Below are positions 16,974 through 26,296 of a stretch of DNA of 64,000 nt, piece by piece (position 1 is the stretch's first letter; each line of letters begins with the position of its first letter). Under the pieces are notes generated by a model, which was not told the origin of the DNA, searched no databases, and saw only the letters and a list, made by a program, of their open reading frames with translations. The stretch is from JBEKIK01 sp963838495 (GTDB taxonomy: Bacteria > Planctomycetota > Planctomycetia > Pirellulales > Thermoguttaceae). A program made the position numbers and the translations under genes. The stretch lies in NCBI GenBank assembly GCA_963838495.1, contig CAWIRC010000002.1, positions 124,001 to 188,000 on the forward strand. The letters are read 5' to 3'.

Positions 16974-18263
16974 ATGACCACGGAAATTGAAATCCAACCC
17001 TCCAGCCCCATCCAAGGCTCCATCCGCCCGCCAGGCTCGAAAAGCCTGACCAACCGTGCCCTGGTTTGCGCCGCCTTGGCCCGGGGCGAATCGCTCCTTG
17101 CCGGAGTTTTAGATAGCGAAGACACCCGGGTGATGTTCGAAGCCCTGCGCCAGTTGGGCATCTACGCGGAACATGACGTCAAGGCCAAAACCATGCGAAT
17201 TTCGGGATGCAATGGCCGCCCGCCCGCAACACAAGCCAATCTGTTCGTGGCCAACAGCGGCACTACGATACGGTTTTTAACCGCCTTGGTCGCCTTGGGC
17301 CAGGGCCGATTCCGCTTGGACGGCACCCCGCGGATGCGCCAACGACCCATCCAAGACCTCCTCGACGCCTTGGGGCAGCTCGGCGCAAAGGCATTTTCGG
17401 AACTCCAGACCGGTTGCCCGCCCGTTATCGTCGAAGCCAACGGCCTTAGCGGCGGAAAGGCCGAAATAGCGGGAAACATCTCCAGCCAGTTTCTCAGCGC
17501 GCTCTTGATGGCCGCCCCCTACGCCGATAATCCCGTCGAATTGGCACTCCGCGGCCCCTTGGTTTCGCAGCCTTATGTGGCCATGACTACGGCCGTGATG
17601 GCGGCCTTCGGCGCTCACGTCCAAACCAGCCCCGGCGGATTCATCGTGCCGGTCGGCTCTGGATGTCATGGCCGGGATTACGCGATCGAGCCCGATGCCT
17701 CGGCGGCCAGTTACTTCTTTGCCGCGGCGGCAATCACCGGCGGTAAAATCACGGTCGAAGGCCTTTCTCGCCGCAGCCTGCAAGGCGACGTCGCCTTTTG
17801 CGATTGCCTCGAACAAATGGGCTGCACAGTGGAATACGGCGATAATGAAATCACCCTAAGCGGGGAAAAACTTCGCGGCATAGAAACAAATATGAACGCC
17901 ATCAGCGACACCGTGCAAACACTAGCCGCTGTCGCACTCTTCGCCCAAGGCCCCACGACTATCACCGCTGTGGCTCATATCCGCCACAAGGAAACCGACC
18001 GCATTAGCGCCTTGGCCTGCGAACTCCGCAAGCTCGGCGCCGGCGTGGAAGAACGCCCGGACGGGCTGCGGATTACCCCCGGCAAGCTCCGCGGGACAAA
18101 AATCCAAACCTACAACGACCACCGCATGGCAATGAGCATGGCCCTTGTGGGCCTGGCCGTTCCAGGCATTGTCATCCTCGATCCGCAGTGCACGGCAAAA
18201 ACTTATCCCCAATTCTTCGCCGACCTTGACAGGCTGAGCCAGAAGACTGAACGCAGCGGTTGA
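16974..18263 (+). CDS. aroA: 3-phosphoshikimate 1-carboxyvinyltransferase (EPSP synthase)
   Basis: Adds enolpyruvate from PEP to shikimate 3-phosphate in the aromatic amino acid pathway (cytoplasm). The 429 residues are the usual length. Visible sites: PPGSKSLTNRAL near 19-30 (phosphate and shikimate binding), NSGTTIRFL (about 94-102, PEP site), the RMRQRPI loop, SSQFLSALL, the EPDASAASYF segment, and RHKETDRI and NDHRMAMS near the end. No strong ribosome binding site is seen before ATG 16974, but the N-terminus aligns with the family at this point. The gene stands alone. Confidence 0.95.
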   Translation: MTTEIEIQPSSPIQGSIRPPGSKSLTNRALVCAALARGESLLAGVLDSEDTRVMFEALRQLGIYAEHDVKAKTMRISGCNGRPPATQANLFVANSGTTIRFLTALVALGQGRFRLDGTPRMRQRPIQDLLDALGQLGAKAFSELQTGCPPVIVEANGLSGGKAEIAGNISSQFLSALLMAAPYADNPVELALRGPLVSQPYVAMTTAVMAAFGAHVQTSPGGFIVPVGSGCHGRDYAIEPDASAASYFFAAAAITGGKITVEGLSRRSLQGDVAFCDCLEQMGCTVEYGDNEITLSGEKLRGIETNMNAISDTVQTLAAVALFAQGPTTITAVAHIRHKETDRISALACELRKLGAGVEERPDGLRITPGKLRGTKIQTYNDHRMAMSMALVGLAVPGIVILDPQCTAKTYPQFFADLDRLSQKTERSG

Positions 18264-18321
18264 CACGCTGATTGCGAGAAACTATGGACTGTAAACGGTC
18301 AACTGTAAATCCACTGAGAAT

Positions 18322-18564
18322 TTAGCGCGGATGAGGCGTGCGCGATTGAATTTTCTGTTGCGAAACAGCGGCCAATAACTCTTCGGCACGCCGCAGCAGC
18401 GATTTTCTGCCTTCGCCGCAATCGCATCGCATGGACGGATCGGCGGCAATCAATGCCCCTTGGCAATGCTGGCATACCACCCTTCTTCCCAAGTATTCCA
18501 CCCTGATTTGCAGTCTCCGCCCGCAGGTCGGGCATTCCTGTACGAAATAGGTGGGGTTGGACAT
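18322..18564 (-). CDS. Small zinc-ribbon protein, planctomycete type
   Basis: 80 residues. It opens MSNPTYFVQECPTCGRRLQ with CPTC, then CQHC, and later CDCGEG, so it should bind zinc through CxxC pairs. A helical tail follows (RRAEELLAAVSQQ). ATG 18564 has GGAGGT just upstream; an upstream in-frame start is not needed. Similar N-termini occur in planctomycete proteins, sometimes fused to longer domains; function unknown. Confidence 0.75.
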   Translation of the reverse strand: MSNPTYFVQECPTCGRRLQIRVEYLGRRVVCQHCQGALIAADPSMRCDCGEGRKSLLRRAEELLAAVSQQKIQSRTPHPR

Positions 18565-18611
18565 CGAGAGACCTCCAATAACTAGACCGAGCCTTCCATC
18601 GACGCCAATTA

Positions 18612-18863
18612 TCATTCCTCATTACTTTTTGTCAACGACAATTTCCATAGGCTCATAAATCCAGGTTCTAAATTATTGTCAGGGAAATCTGGGCAATATG
18701 CGTAAACTTTTATCGCGCGGCAAATCAGCTTTTCCCAATAAATCCAATCCAGATGCCCACGATCATTTGGCTGGCCCATGTCGATTGCCCCATTGTAAGT
18801 GCACTGTACAGCGGCGATGAACCAGGCTGAAACTACGAACGATTCCAACGGAATACCGGCCAT
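18612..18863 (-). CDS. Hypothetical protein, doubtful
   Basis: 83 residues starting 8 bases after the stop of the TPR gene, with TGAGGG before the ATG. The sequence (QPNDRGHLDWIYWEKLICR in part) is compositionally protein-like but matches no family I know. The tight spacing to the upstream gene supports it; the lack of recognisable features speaks against it. Confidence 0.25.
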   Translation of the reverse strand: MAGIPLESFVVSAWFIAAVQCTYNGAIDMGQPNDRGHLDWIYWEKLICRAIKVYAYCPDFPDNNLEPGFMSLWKLSLTKSNEE

Positions 18864-18870
18864 TCAGCCC

Positions 18871-21000
18871 TCATTTCTCAGGATTTCCACGCTCTTCTTC
18901 TTCAGCCCCTTGTCCCTGGTGGGAATTCAACCAGTTTTCAATCCGCTCGGCCAGTGCGGTCTGCCCCTGAGATCGAGCGAGTTCCAATGCCTTTTGGGCC
19001 GCGGCGACAGCCTCCGAGAATTTACCCATCTGAGCATAGGCTTTAGCCAAATTAGTGCATGCGTTGACATAATCGGGCCTGAGGAGCAAAGCCTGCTTGA
19101 TGTGCTCGATCGCCTCTTCAGGCCGATCCATTTGCAGCAGTGCGCTGCCCAAGCCGTTGTGGGCCTCGGGGTTGTCGGGAGATATGGCCAAGGCTTGCTT
19201 GTAATGCTCGATCGCCTCTTGAGTTCGGCCTGCTTGAAACAATACGGAACCCAGGTTGAGGTGGGGATTGGGAAAATCCGAATTCAAGCCGATCGCTTGC
19301 TGGAAATGTTCAATTGCGTCCAAATGCCGGCCCGTTTGTTCCAACACTATCCCCAGGTTATTGTGGGCCACGGGATCATCGGATTTAAGAGCCAAGGCTT
19401 GCTCGTATTGTTCGATTGCCTCCTCGTATCGGGCGGATTGCATCAATGCAATCCCCAAATTGATATGGATATCATGATACCCGGGATTTAATCGCAGAGC
19501 TTCTTGATAGTGCGCGATTGCCTCCTGCGGCCGGCCTGTTTCAAACAGGGCGAAACCCAGTCTATTGTGGATCTGCCAGCAATTTGGATTTTTTTCCAGC
19601 GCGGCTTGGTACAGAATTATTTTGTCACGATACAGACCGCTTTGCCTCCATGTCAAAAATACGAGAACACTCACGGCCGCCAGGGCGACGACCATTGCCC
19701 CCCGCCGCGCTCCGCCCTGCGTGCATCTATGCCACAATACCACAGCCGCGGCCACAAATGCGATAACTCCTATTATGGCTACATGCTGATAACGGCTCGC
19801 CACTAACGCATATTTCGTGAAACCCACGTCCACAAAACCCATTACCGGAATCAAGGCCGCACAGAAAAAAAACCACGCCAGCAAGAATGGCCGGCTCCAA
19901 GATTTTCGATACCGCCATAACGCCCCTGTCACCGCCATGGCCGCCATAAGCGGCAGCCACCACAGCAAATTGTTCACCTGAACGCGCCACTGCGGATAGA
20001 CAAATGCCAGATCAATGGGCAATAGGGCCTTATAAAGGTAAAACCACATCACGCCGCCGGCACCCAGTAGCCTCTCCCAGAAACCGGCGCTGCGAAGGAC
20101 TTCGCCCGAACCATGCGTCTGAAACCACATGTTCACCCATCCAAGCGCCGCAGAGACGAGAAAAAACGGCGCGATCCACAACAGCTCCCATATTCTCAAA
20201 GGGCGCAGCCACCAGATGATCGCCAGCAACAACACCGGAAAAACGGCCACCGACCCCTTGCAAAGCATCGACAACACGAAACCCGCCAGGCTTAGCCAAT
20301 AAAAGAGTGAGGGATGAGGGATGAAGGATGAAGGATGAATGAAATCGCTTGCGGTTTCGCGACCGGGCGCACTCCGGGCCCCATTTGCATGAGTGTCTAC
20401 TGCCCACTGTATTCCTTTCATATACCACAAAATCGACAATAAGAAGAACAGCATCGCCATGAGGTTCTTTCGCTGGGCGATCCACGCCACAGACTCGGCG
20501 TTTACCGGATGCACGGCGAAGATCATGGCTGCCAGGAATGCCCCGGCAGTGGACATCCTCCGCAAGATAATCCAAATCAACAATGATTCCACAATGTGCA
20601 AAACAAGGTTCGTAACGTGGTATCCCGCCGCATGCATCCCCCACAGCCGCCATTCGATCCAGAAACTGCTGATCGACAGCGGCCAGTAGTCTAATGCCTC
20701 GGTAGTGCACCATAAATGGCAAAGACCGCCGGAGGCCTTGACGAGGTGGTTGTTCGTCACAAGCAAGTCGTCGTCCAATACGAATCCGCCATTTATAACC
20801 GGGAGGTAAGCAAGAAATCCGGCAAGAACGACTAGCGAGACCCCCGCCATCGCGCGGAGAATCGCCACGGATGGGACGGAATTTTCCACCCAGACTTGGA
20901 AAGCATATTTATAGCCTATCCTAAAAGTCCCCTCTCCCTCCGGGAGAGGGCTAGGGTGAGGGCGGAATCGCCGATTGTTATCCATTTTTAATTCTATCAA
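18871..21000 (-). CDS. TMTC-like membrane protein with C-terminal TPR repeats (paralogue 1, six TPRs)
   Basis: 709 residues. The N-terminal 470 form a multi-helix GT-C-like membrane part with the acidic loop GGFVLDDDLL and FAVHPVNAESVAWIAQRKN, both characteristic of TMTC/DUF1736-type proteins that in animals transfer mannose; a bacterial glycosyltransferase role is inferred. Six TPR units follow (about 470-680), each with the NLG...A.EHY.QAL pattern. Two repeat elements are read in frame: PHPSPLPEGEG at the N-terminus (20928-20962) and ETASDFIHPSSFIPHPS in a membrane loop (20306-20361). A tandem paralogue lies 305 bases upstream and a third at 41460. Confidence 0.8.
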   Translation of the reverse strand: MIELKMDNNRRFRPHPSPLPEGEGTFRIGYKYAFQVWVENSVPSVAILRAMAGVSLVVLAGFLAYLPVINGGFVLDDDLLVTNNHLVKASGGLCHLWCTTEALDYWPLSISSFWIEWRLWGMHAAGYHVTNLVLHIVESLLIWIILRRMSTAGAFLAAMIFAVHPVNAESVAWIAQRKNLMAMLFFLLSILWYMKGIQWAVDTHANGARSAPGRETASDFIHPSSFIPHPSLFYWLSLAGFVLSMLCKGSVAVFPVLLLAIIWWLRPLRIWELLWIAPFFLVSAALGWVNMWFQTHGSGEVLRSAGFWERLLGAGGVMWFYLYKALLPIDLAFVYPQWRVQVNNLLWWLPLMAAMAVTGALWRYRKSWSRPFLLAWFFFCAALIPVMGFVDVGFTKYALVASRYQHVAIIGVIAFVAAAVVLWHRCTQGGARRGAMVVALAAVSVLVFLTWRQSGLYRDKIILYQAALEKNPNCWQIHNRLGFALFETGRPQEAIAHYQEALRLNPGYHDIHINLGIALMQSARYEEAIEQYEQALALKSDDPVAHNNLGIVLEQTGRHLDAIEHFQQAIGLNSDFPNPHLNLGSVLFQAGRTQEAIEHYKQALAISPDNPEAHNGLGSALLQMDRPEEAIEHIKQALLLRPDYVNACTNLAKAYAQMGKFSEAVAAAQKALELARSQGQTALAERIENWLNSHQGQGAEEEERGNPEK
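20306..20361. repeat. Heptad tract GGGATGA plus CGCTTGCGGTTTCGC, in frame in TPR paralogue 1
   Basis: Exact period-7 tract (GGGATGA, GGGATGA, AGGATGA, AGGATGA) followed by TCGCTTGCGGTTTCGCGA. The same composite in the same order is at 43324-43378 in paralogue 3, in the same protein loop. Confidence 0.85.
20928..20962 (+). repeat. REP-like palindrome, copy 5, in frame in TPR paralogue 1
   Basis: TCCCCTCTCC-CTCC-GGGAGAGGG-CTAGGGTGAGGG, read on the minus strand as PHPSPLPEGEG near the protein N-terminus. Confidence 0.85.
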
Positions 21001-21305
21001 TAATGGAGTTGAGCGTTTTTGGATAAGCTCTTATTGAAAGAGTTCTTTTGCTTAGACATCCACGGGCCGAGCTAAAAGAGGCAAAGCTTTTGAAATCGCA
21101 ATCCTTGCTTATTCTACTATATTTCCAGGCGATCCGCACGTATAGCTAAATAAAACCAAGGACCGGCGCTCTCCCGGGCGCGTTATCGCCGTTGATTTTT
21201 AAAGAACAATGACCCCCAGCCGCCGCTTTTCCCCCGTGAAAAAAATCCGGATTCAAGGCGGAACGGCGGCAGCCGGCTACTTCACGCGGCGGATGGAACT
21301 GATGA
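21001..21305. other. 305-base gap between TPR paralogues
   Basis: No gene or clear repeat seen. It should hold the promoter of paralogue 1. Confidence 0.5.
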
Positions 21306-23518
21306 TTAGGGCTTCGATTGGGGAATTGTCGGACTTTTCGGATGTTCCGATAGGGCGGCGCGGTATGTATTCAAACCATCTTCGATCTGTTTAATCCGCT
21401 CAGTCTGCCCCCGAGATCGGGCAAGTTCCAAAGCCTTCTCGGCCGTGGCGATGGCTTCGGCATGCCGGCCTATTTTGCTATAGGCCGTTGCCAAATTTGA
21501 ATATACCGCGTCTAAATCGGGTTTGAGCCGCAGCGCTTTTTCGTAACATTCGATCGCCTCGGTCAACCGGCCCTCTTTCTCCAAGAGCAGCCCCTCGTTA
21601 TTATAGACCTCGGCGTTATCGGGCTTGATTTTTAGAGCCTGCCGATAATGTTCAATCGCCTCTTGTGTCCGGCCTAAAAAGTCTAGAACGGCCCCCAGGT
21701 TGCTGTGGGCCTGGTAGCAATCGGGGTTCAGCGCCAAGGCTCGCTCATACTGTTCGATCGACTGCTGTTGTCGGCCCAGGGCCGCCAAAGCATTGCCCAT
21801 GTTGTAGTGCGCATCCGCATTATTGGGCCTTATTTGTAGGGCCAGCTTGAGATGTTCGATCGCTTCTTTGGGCCGGCCTGTCGCAGTCAAAGCGACACCC
21901 AGGTTGTTGTGGGCATCATAAAAATCAAGTTTCAGCTTTAGAGCTTGTTTGTATTGTTCTATCGCATCCAGGGGCCGGCCTGTTTCAAGCATAGCGACAC
22001 CCAGGTTGTTATGTGCATCCGCATAATCAGGTTTCAGCCGCAGAGCTTCTTTGTAATGTTCGATCGCTTTCTGCGTCAGACCTTCCAAATAAAGCCTATG
22101 GCCCAGGTTGTTGTGAGCTAGCCAAGAGGTCGGATTTTTTTTCAGGGTGTCCTCGTAGAATGTAATCTCATCGCGATAAAGTCCGCTTTGTTGCCAGGTC
22201 AAAAATGCCAGAGTTCCCGCCGCTACGATGGGCAGCGCGCATGCCGCCGAGTATGACGCTCCCCGCATCCTCCGATGCCACGTGCCCCAGCCCGCCGTCG
22301 CCAATGCAATCACTGCGATTATGGCAATGTGTTCATAATGGTCGGCCACCAGCGAGAATTTCATGAAATAAACGTCTATGAATCCCATCACCGGCAACAG
22401 TGCTATGCAGAAAAATCCCCATGCAAACAAAAACGGCCGACCCCAGCTTTCCCTATGCCTCCACAGCACCGCCGTAACGACCAGCGCCGCCAAAAACGAC
22501 AGCCACCACCACGCTTTACAGGCATCGATATGCCATTGCCTGTAGATAGAAGACAAATTGATCGGCAATAACGCCTTATAAAGATAGAACCATATCACCC
22601 CCCCGGCGCCTAGCAGGCGTTCAGTAAAATCAGCGGTTCGGATGACGTCTCTCATGCCATGCGTCTGAAACCAGATGTTTACCGGCGCCAGTATTGCGGC
22701 AAACATAAAATAAGGCGCGGTCGCATCAGATCCCACTTGTTGATTCTCGGAAGAAGTCGTTTTTTCGCGGACTCCGACCGCGCCGCCCCCGCGATAGATG
22801 GCATTCGCCCCGCCGTACGCTGCCACCAGACGATCACCAAGAATAGTACCGGCAAGACCGCCACCGAGCCCTTGCTGAGCATCGCCAATACAAACGCCGA
22901 CAGGCTTAGCCAGTACCAACGGGAAAAAAGCCGCGGGCCCGTGGCCGCTGACTTGTTGCCTGACGGAGGAAATTCGCCCATTTTCAGATAACACAGGATC
23001 GACAACAGGAAGAGCAGCATCGCCATCGCATTTTTTCCCTGTGCTATCCAGGCGACCGACTCCACATTTACCGGATGTATGGCAAAAATCAACGCCGCCA
23101 AAAACGCGCCGGGAATGGACAACTTCCGCAATATAATCCAGATCAGCAGCGCCTCCACTACATGCAAGAACAGATTGGCCAGGTGGTATCCGATCGGATT
23201 TTTATCCCACAGCCGCCACTCGATCCAGAACATGTTATTGACGACCGGCCAATAGTCCGCCTCCTCGTTGGTGCACCATATCTGGTAAATGCCGTCGGAG
23301 GCTTTAATCAGCGGATTCTGTGTGATAAGCAATTCATCGTCCCAGATAAAACCGCCGCTGATGGAGGGAATATAAGCGATGAAGGCGACAAAAATGATTA
23401 TCGCCGCTGCTGCCGGTAAATAGCAGTTCGGCCCGAATAGAAAAAAAATCCCCAAACGGCCCCGGGGTGCGGAATCTTGTGAATATCTTTTACTCTTACA
23501 CATCTGCGGGACAGGCAA
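21306..23518 (-). CDS. TMTC-like membrane protein with TPR repeats (paralogue 2, seven TPRs; one frameshift near 22700-22740)
   Basis: About 735 residues after frame correction. The N-terminal part (from 23518) has GGFIWDDELL and FAIHPVNVESVAWIAQ as in paralogues 1 and 3. The frame breaks after NKWDLMR and resumes in the other frame as TAPYFMFAAILAPVNIWFQ, the same place where paralogue 3 reads RTAPFFLVAVMLAGVNVWFQ, so one lost or gained base near GCGCGGTCGC explains it. Seven TPR units follow. The role is probably the same as its neighbour's; a GT-C glycosyltransferase is inferred from the DD loop. Confidence 0.78.
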
Positions 23519-23622
23519 AATGTCCGGAATTGTTTTATCCTGGACTTCATCTTACACTATTCCGGCTCGGTTCGCACTTGGGCCCGGTGCAACATCAGCT
23601 TCGCAGAATACGCCGTAGCATG

Positions 23623-24303
23623 CTACCTTACGCGGCGGACGGAATTGACAACAACGGCTTGGACAGGGGTTTGATCGAACTGCTCGCTGTTTTTGACCGG
23701 CGTTTCGGCGATCTTGTTGACCACGTCCATGCCCTTGACGACTTTTCCGAAGACGCAATATCCATATCCTCCCGGATCCGCCGAATCGCGGTTGCGGCAG
23801 TCAAGGGCCGAGTTGTCGGCCACGTTGATAAAAAACTGGCTCCTTGCGCTGTCGATGACATCGGGCTGGCGATTCATAGCGATTGTTCCACGCAGGTTTT
23901 TTAGACCGTTATTGGCTTCATTCCTGATGGGAATTCTGGGCCGGATCTCGCTCAAGTTCGTCGTATAGCCCCCGGCGATTATGGCCTGATTCTTATACAC
24001 CTGGTGGACAATCGTTTGATCGTAAGCCGCGGCATTCACGTAGGCCAGAAAGTTATCCACGGTTATAGGCGATTTTTCCCCGTCCAGCTCAAGGGTAATG
24101 TTGCCCAGCGAAGTTTCGACAACAATCTGGGGATGTTTTGAGTCGAACTCGGATCTGGCGCCAGGGCCATTGGTTTTCAAGGTCGCCCCGCTTTTGCCGT
24201 CATTGGACGCGGCAGGCCGATTTTCGGAAGAATTTCGACCGCACCCGGCGCTTGCCAATATTGCCAGAATGGAGGCGGAAAGGAACAACTGCGTACATCG
24301 CAC
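23623..24303 (-). CDS. Cyclophilin-type peptidyl-prolyl isomerase-like lipoprotein
   Basis: 226 residues. GTG 24303 is preferred because GGAGGT lies 8 bases upstream; an earlier GTG at 24324 overlaps that site. The signal ends in ASAGC, so it is probably a lipoprotein (Cys21). The cyclophilin domain (about 60-220) keeps RNEANNGLKNLRGTIAM and SQFFINVADN, but the catalytic FHR motif reads VHQ, so the arginine essential for prolyl isomerisation is missing. It may act as a binding chaperone or have low activity. A short linker region before the domain is Ser/Asn-rich. Confidence 0.85.
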   Translation of the reverse strand: MRCTQLFLSASILAILASAGCGRNSSENRPAASNDGKSGATLKTNGPGARSEFDSKHPQIVVETSLGNITLELDGEKSPITVDNFLAYVNAAAYDQTIVHQVYKNQAIIAGGYTTNLSEIRPRIPIRNEANNGLKNLRGTIAMNRQPDVIDSARSQFFINVADNSALDCRNRDSADPGGYGYCVFGKVVKGMDVVNKIAETPVKNSEQFDQTPVQAVVVNSVRRVR

Positions 24304-24547
24304 CGCAAATACCTCCAAAATCACATAAAAAAAGTTATTTTATAGGGGCATAGCCCCCCCCGCCGATTCCCCGGGGGCCTATATCATCTCTGTTATCTAG
24401 GTTTTATGCAATGGCGGTTCTTGCCGGTTTGTTGGCAGTATGGAGAATGGATTATAGAGGGTTACTATGTTGAACTTCCATGTTGCGGCTGCTGTTTAAC
24501 TGCCGTCACCGCCTCTGCCCAAACGTAACGGGTTCATATTTTTATAT

Positions 24548-25453
24548 ATGTATGGCCGGTTTTTTAACGCCGTTGTTTGCTTGATGTGGCTGTTGACCAT
24601 GACCTGGCTCATAACCCAGAAGGTCGTGCCTGCCTTATGGGTGGGGCAACCGCCCAGTTACCAGGAAATTGTCGATTCGCAAAAAAATGAGCCCGTCGGT
24701 TGGAGCCTGTGGATCAACAATAAACAATTGGGATGGGCCCTAAGCACCGTGGAAGAGCAAGATCAGGGACCCAAGGAAATCCACAGCTATATTCATTTTG
24801 ACGAACTGCCCCTGGAGGAATTGACTTCCGGTTGGAGTCGAGCCCTCTTCAGGTTGATCGAACAGCCTTCCGGCAAATATGAAATGGACGTGCAAAACGT
24901 GTTGACAATCGATAGCCTGGGCAAATTGTTGCGCTTCGATTCCAGAATCCAGTTGGAACCTTTGAATAATATCCTGCGAATGCAGGGGGTCGTGGACGGA
25001 CAGCAAATGCATATTGAAATCCGCTCCGGCCAATTCTCCTACTCTTGCGATGTGCCCCTGCCGCAACATGCCCTCTTGAACGACGCCCTATCGCCCCTGT
25101 CGCAGTTGCCCAACCTTTCCATTGGCCAATCCTGGGCTGTTCCGGCGCTGAATCCCCTCCGACCCACCGCCAACCTTATGGAGGTCATGCGCGCCACCGT
25201 GGAAGAGAAAGAACCGATCTATTGGAATTCGGGAATTCACGACGCCTGGGTGGTGGTTTATCGAGGCGATCCCGGCGCAGGCTTCTGCGCGAAATTGGGA
25301 AACCGCGGAAAACTGTGGGTCCTTAACGACGGCACCGTAATCAAACAACAATCCATGATTTTCGATTCCATACTGTGTTTTATAAGGATGTCCGAGGCCG
25401 AGGCCGCCCATTTAGCTAAAGAACACCGGCAAAGGGCCGAAGGCGAAGAGTAA
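24548..25453 (+). CDS. Hypothetical membrane-anchored protein preceding an ABC exporter
   Basis: 301 residues with an N-terminal hydrophobic anchor (about 8-28) and a soluble extracytoplasmic part rich in beta strands. I do not recognise the family. It ends 63 bases before the ABC ATPase gene on the same strand, so it is probably an accessory protein of that transporter. A GGGGCATAGCCCC hairpin lies upstream near 24345, and a degenerate GCGGCTGCTG palindrome near 24483. Confidence 0.6.
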   Translation: MYGRFFNAVVCLMWLLTMTWLITQKVVPALWVGQPPSYQEIVDSQKNEPVGWSLWINNKQLGWALSTVEEQDQGPKEIHSYIHFDELPLEELTSGWSRALFRLIEQPSGKYEMDVQNVLTIDSLGKLLRFDSRIQLEPLNNILRMQGVVDGQQMHIEIRSGQFSYSCDVPLPQHALLNDALSPLSQLPNLSIGQSWAVPALNPLRPTANLMEVMRATVEEKEPIYWNSGIHDAWVVVYRGDPGAGFCAKLGNRGKLWVLNDGTVIKQQSMIFDSILCFIRMSEAEAAHLAKEHRQRAEGEE

Positions 25454-25516
25454 AGGCTTCAAAGCGCGGTTATCAAGGCGCGGGCGGCGCAGGCAAGGAG
25501 CGAAATAGGAGTTTGC

Positions 25517-26290
25517 ATGATCGAATTCAACCATGTCACCCGTTCTTATTCAGGCAAAGTGGCGGTGGACGATCTCAGCCTGAGCGTGCCGCCCGGCGAG
25601 ATCTTTGCCCTCTTGGGCGCCAACGGCGCGGGTAAAACCACCACCATCAAGTTGCTCGCCGGCTTGCTCCGCCCCGATTCCGGCTCCATCCGCGTGTGCG
25701 GTCACGACCTGGACGGCGACCTCCGCCAGGCGCTTAAGTGTCTGGGTTACGTGCCCGACGAACCGTTTCTCTATGACAAGCTTTCCGGGCGGGAGTTTCT
25801 GGAATTTTCCGCCCAGATGCGGGGCCTCAACAACCGCAGCGTCGAAGCCTCCATTACACAAGAAACCCAACATTTCGAAATGGCCGATTACCTCGACGAC
25901 CTCATCGAAACTTATTCCCACGGCATGAAGCAGCGCCTGATCTTCGCCTCCGCCTTGTTGCACCGGCCGCCCGTCGTGATCATCGATGAGCCCATGGTGG
26001 GACTTGATCCTCGCAGTATGCGAATGCTAAAGGATCTTTTGCGCGAGCGATCGGCCAGAGGCATGACCGTTTTCATGTCCACGCACATTTTGGCCATGGC
26101 CGAGGAAATCGCCGACTGCATCGGGATTTTGGATCGCGGCCGGCTGCAATTCCTGGGATCGATCGCCCAATTGCGAAAGGAATTGACCTCCCCGCACACT
26201 TCCCTGGAATCGTTGTTTCTGCAGCTTACCGACCCCTCGGAAAGGTCCCCGGCCCCATCCGCTTCTTCCCAGCCTCAACCTGCGGAGTAA
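25517..26290 (+). CDS. ABC transporter ATP-binding protein
   Basis: 257 residues. Walker A GANGAGKTTT (about 34-43), a signature-like YSHGMKQRL (usual form LSGGQ) and Walker B PVVIIDEPMVGLDP. It powers the membrane partner encoded 6 bases downstream. AGGAG precedes ATG 25517. The type (ABC-2 style ATPase with a Pro-rich tail) suggests export of a lipid, polysaccharide or drug; the substrate is unknown. Confidence 0.93.
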   Translation: MIEFNHVTRSYSGKVAVDDLSLSVPPGEIFALLGANGAGKTTTIKLLAGLLRPDSGSIRVCGHDLDGDLRQALKCLGYVPDEPFLYDKLSGREFLEFSAQMRGLNNRSVEASITQETQHFEMADYLDDLIETYSHGMKQRLIFASALLHRPPVVIIDEPMVGLDPRSMRMLKDLLRERSARGMTVFMSTHILAMAEEIADCIGILDRGRLQFLGSIAQLRKELTSPHTSLESLFLQLTDPSERSPAPSASSQPQPAE

Positions 26291-26296
26291 CCCCTT

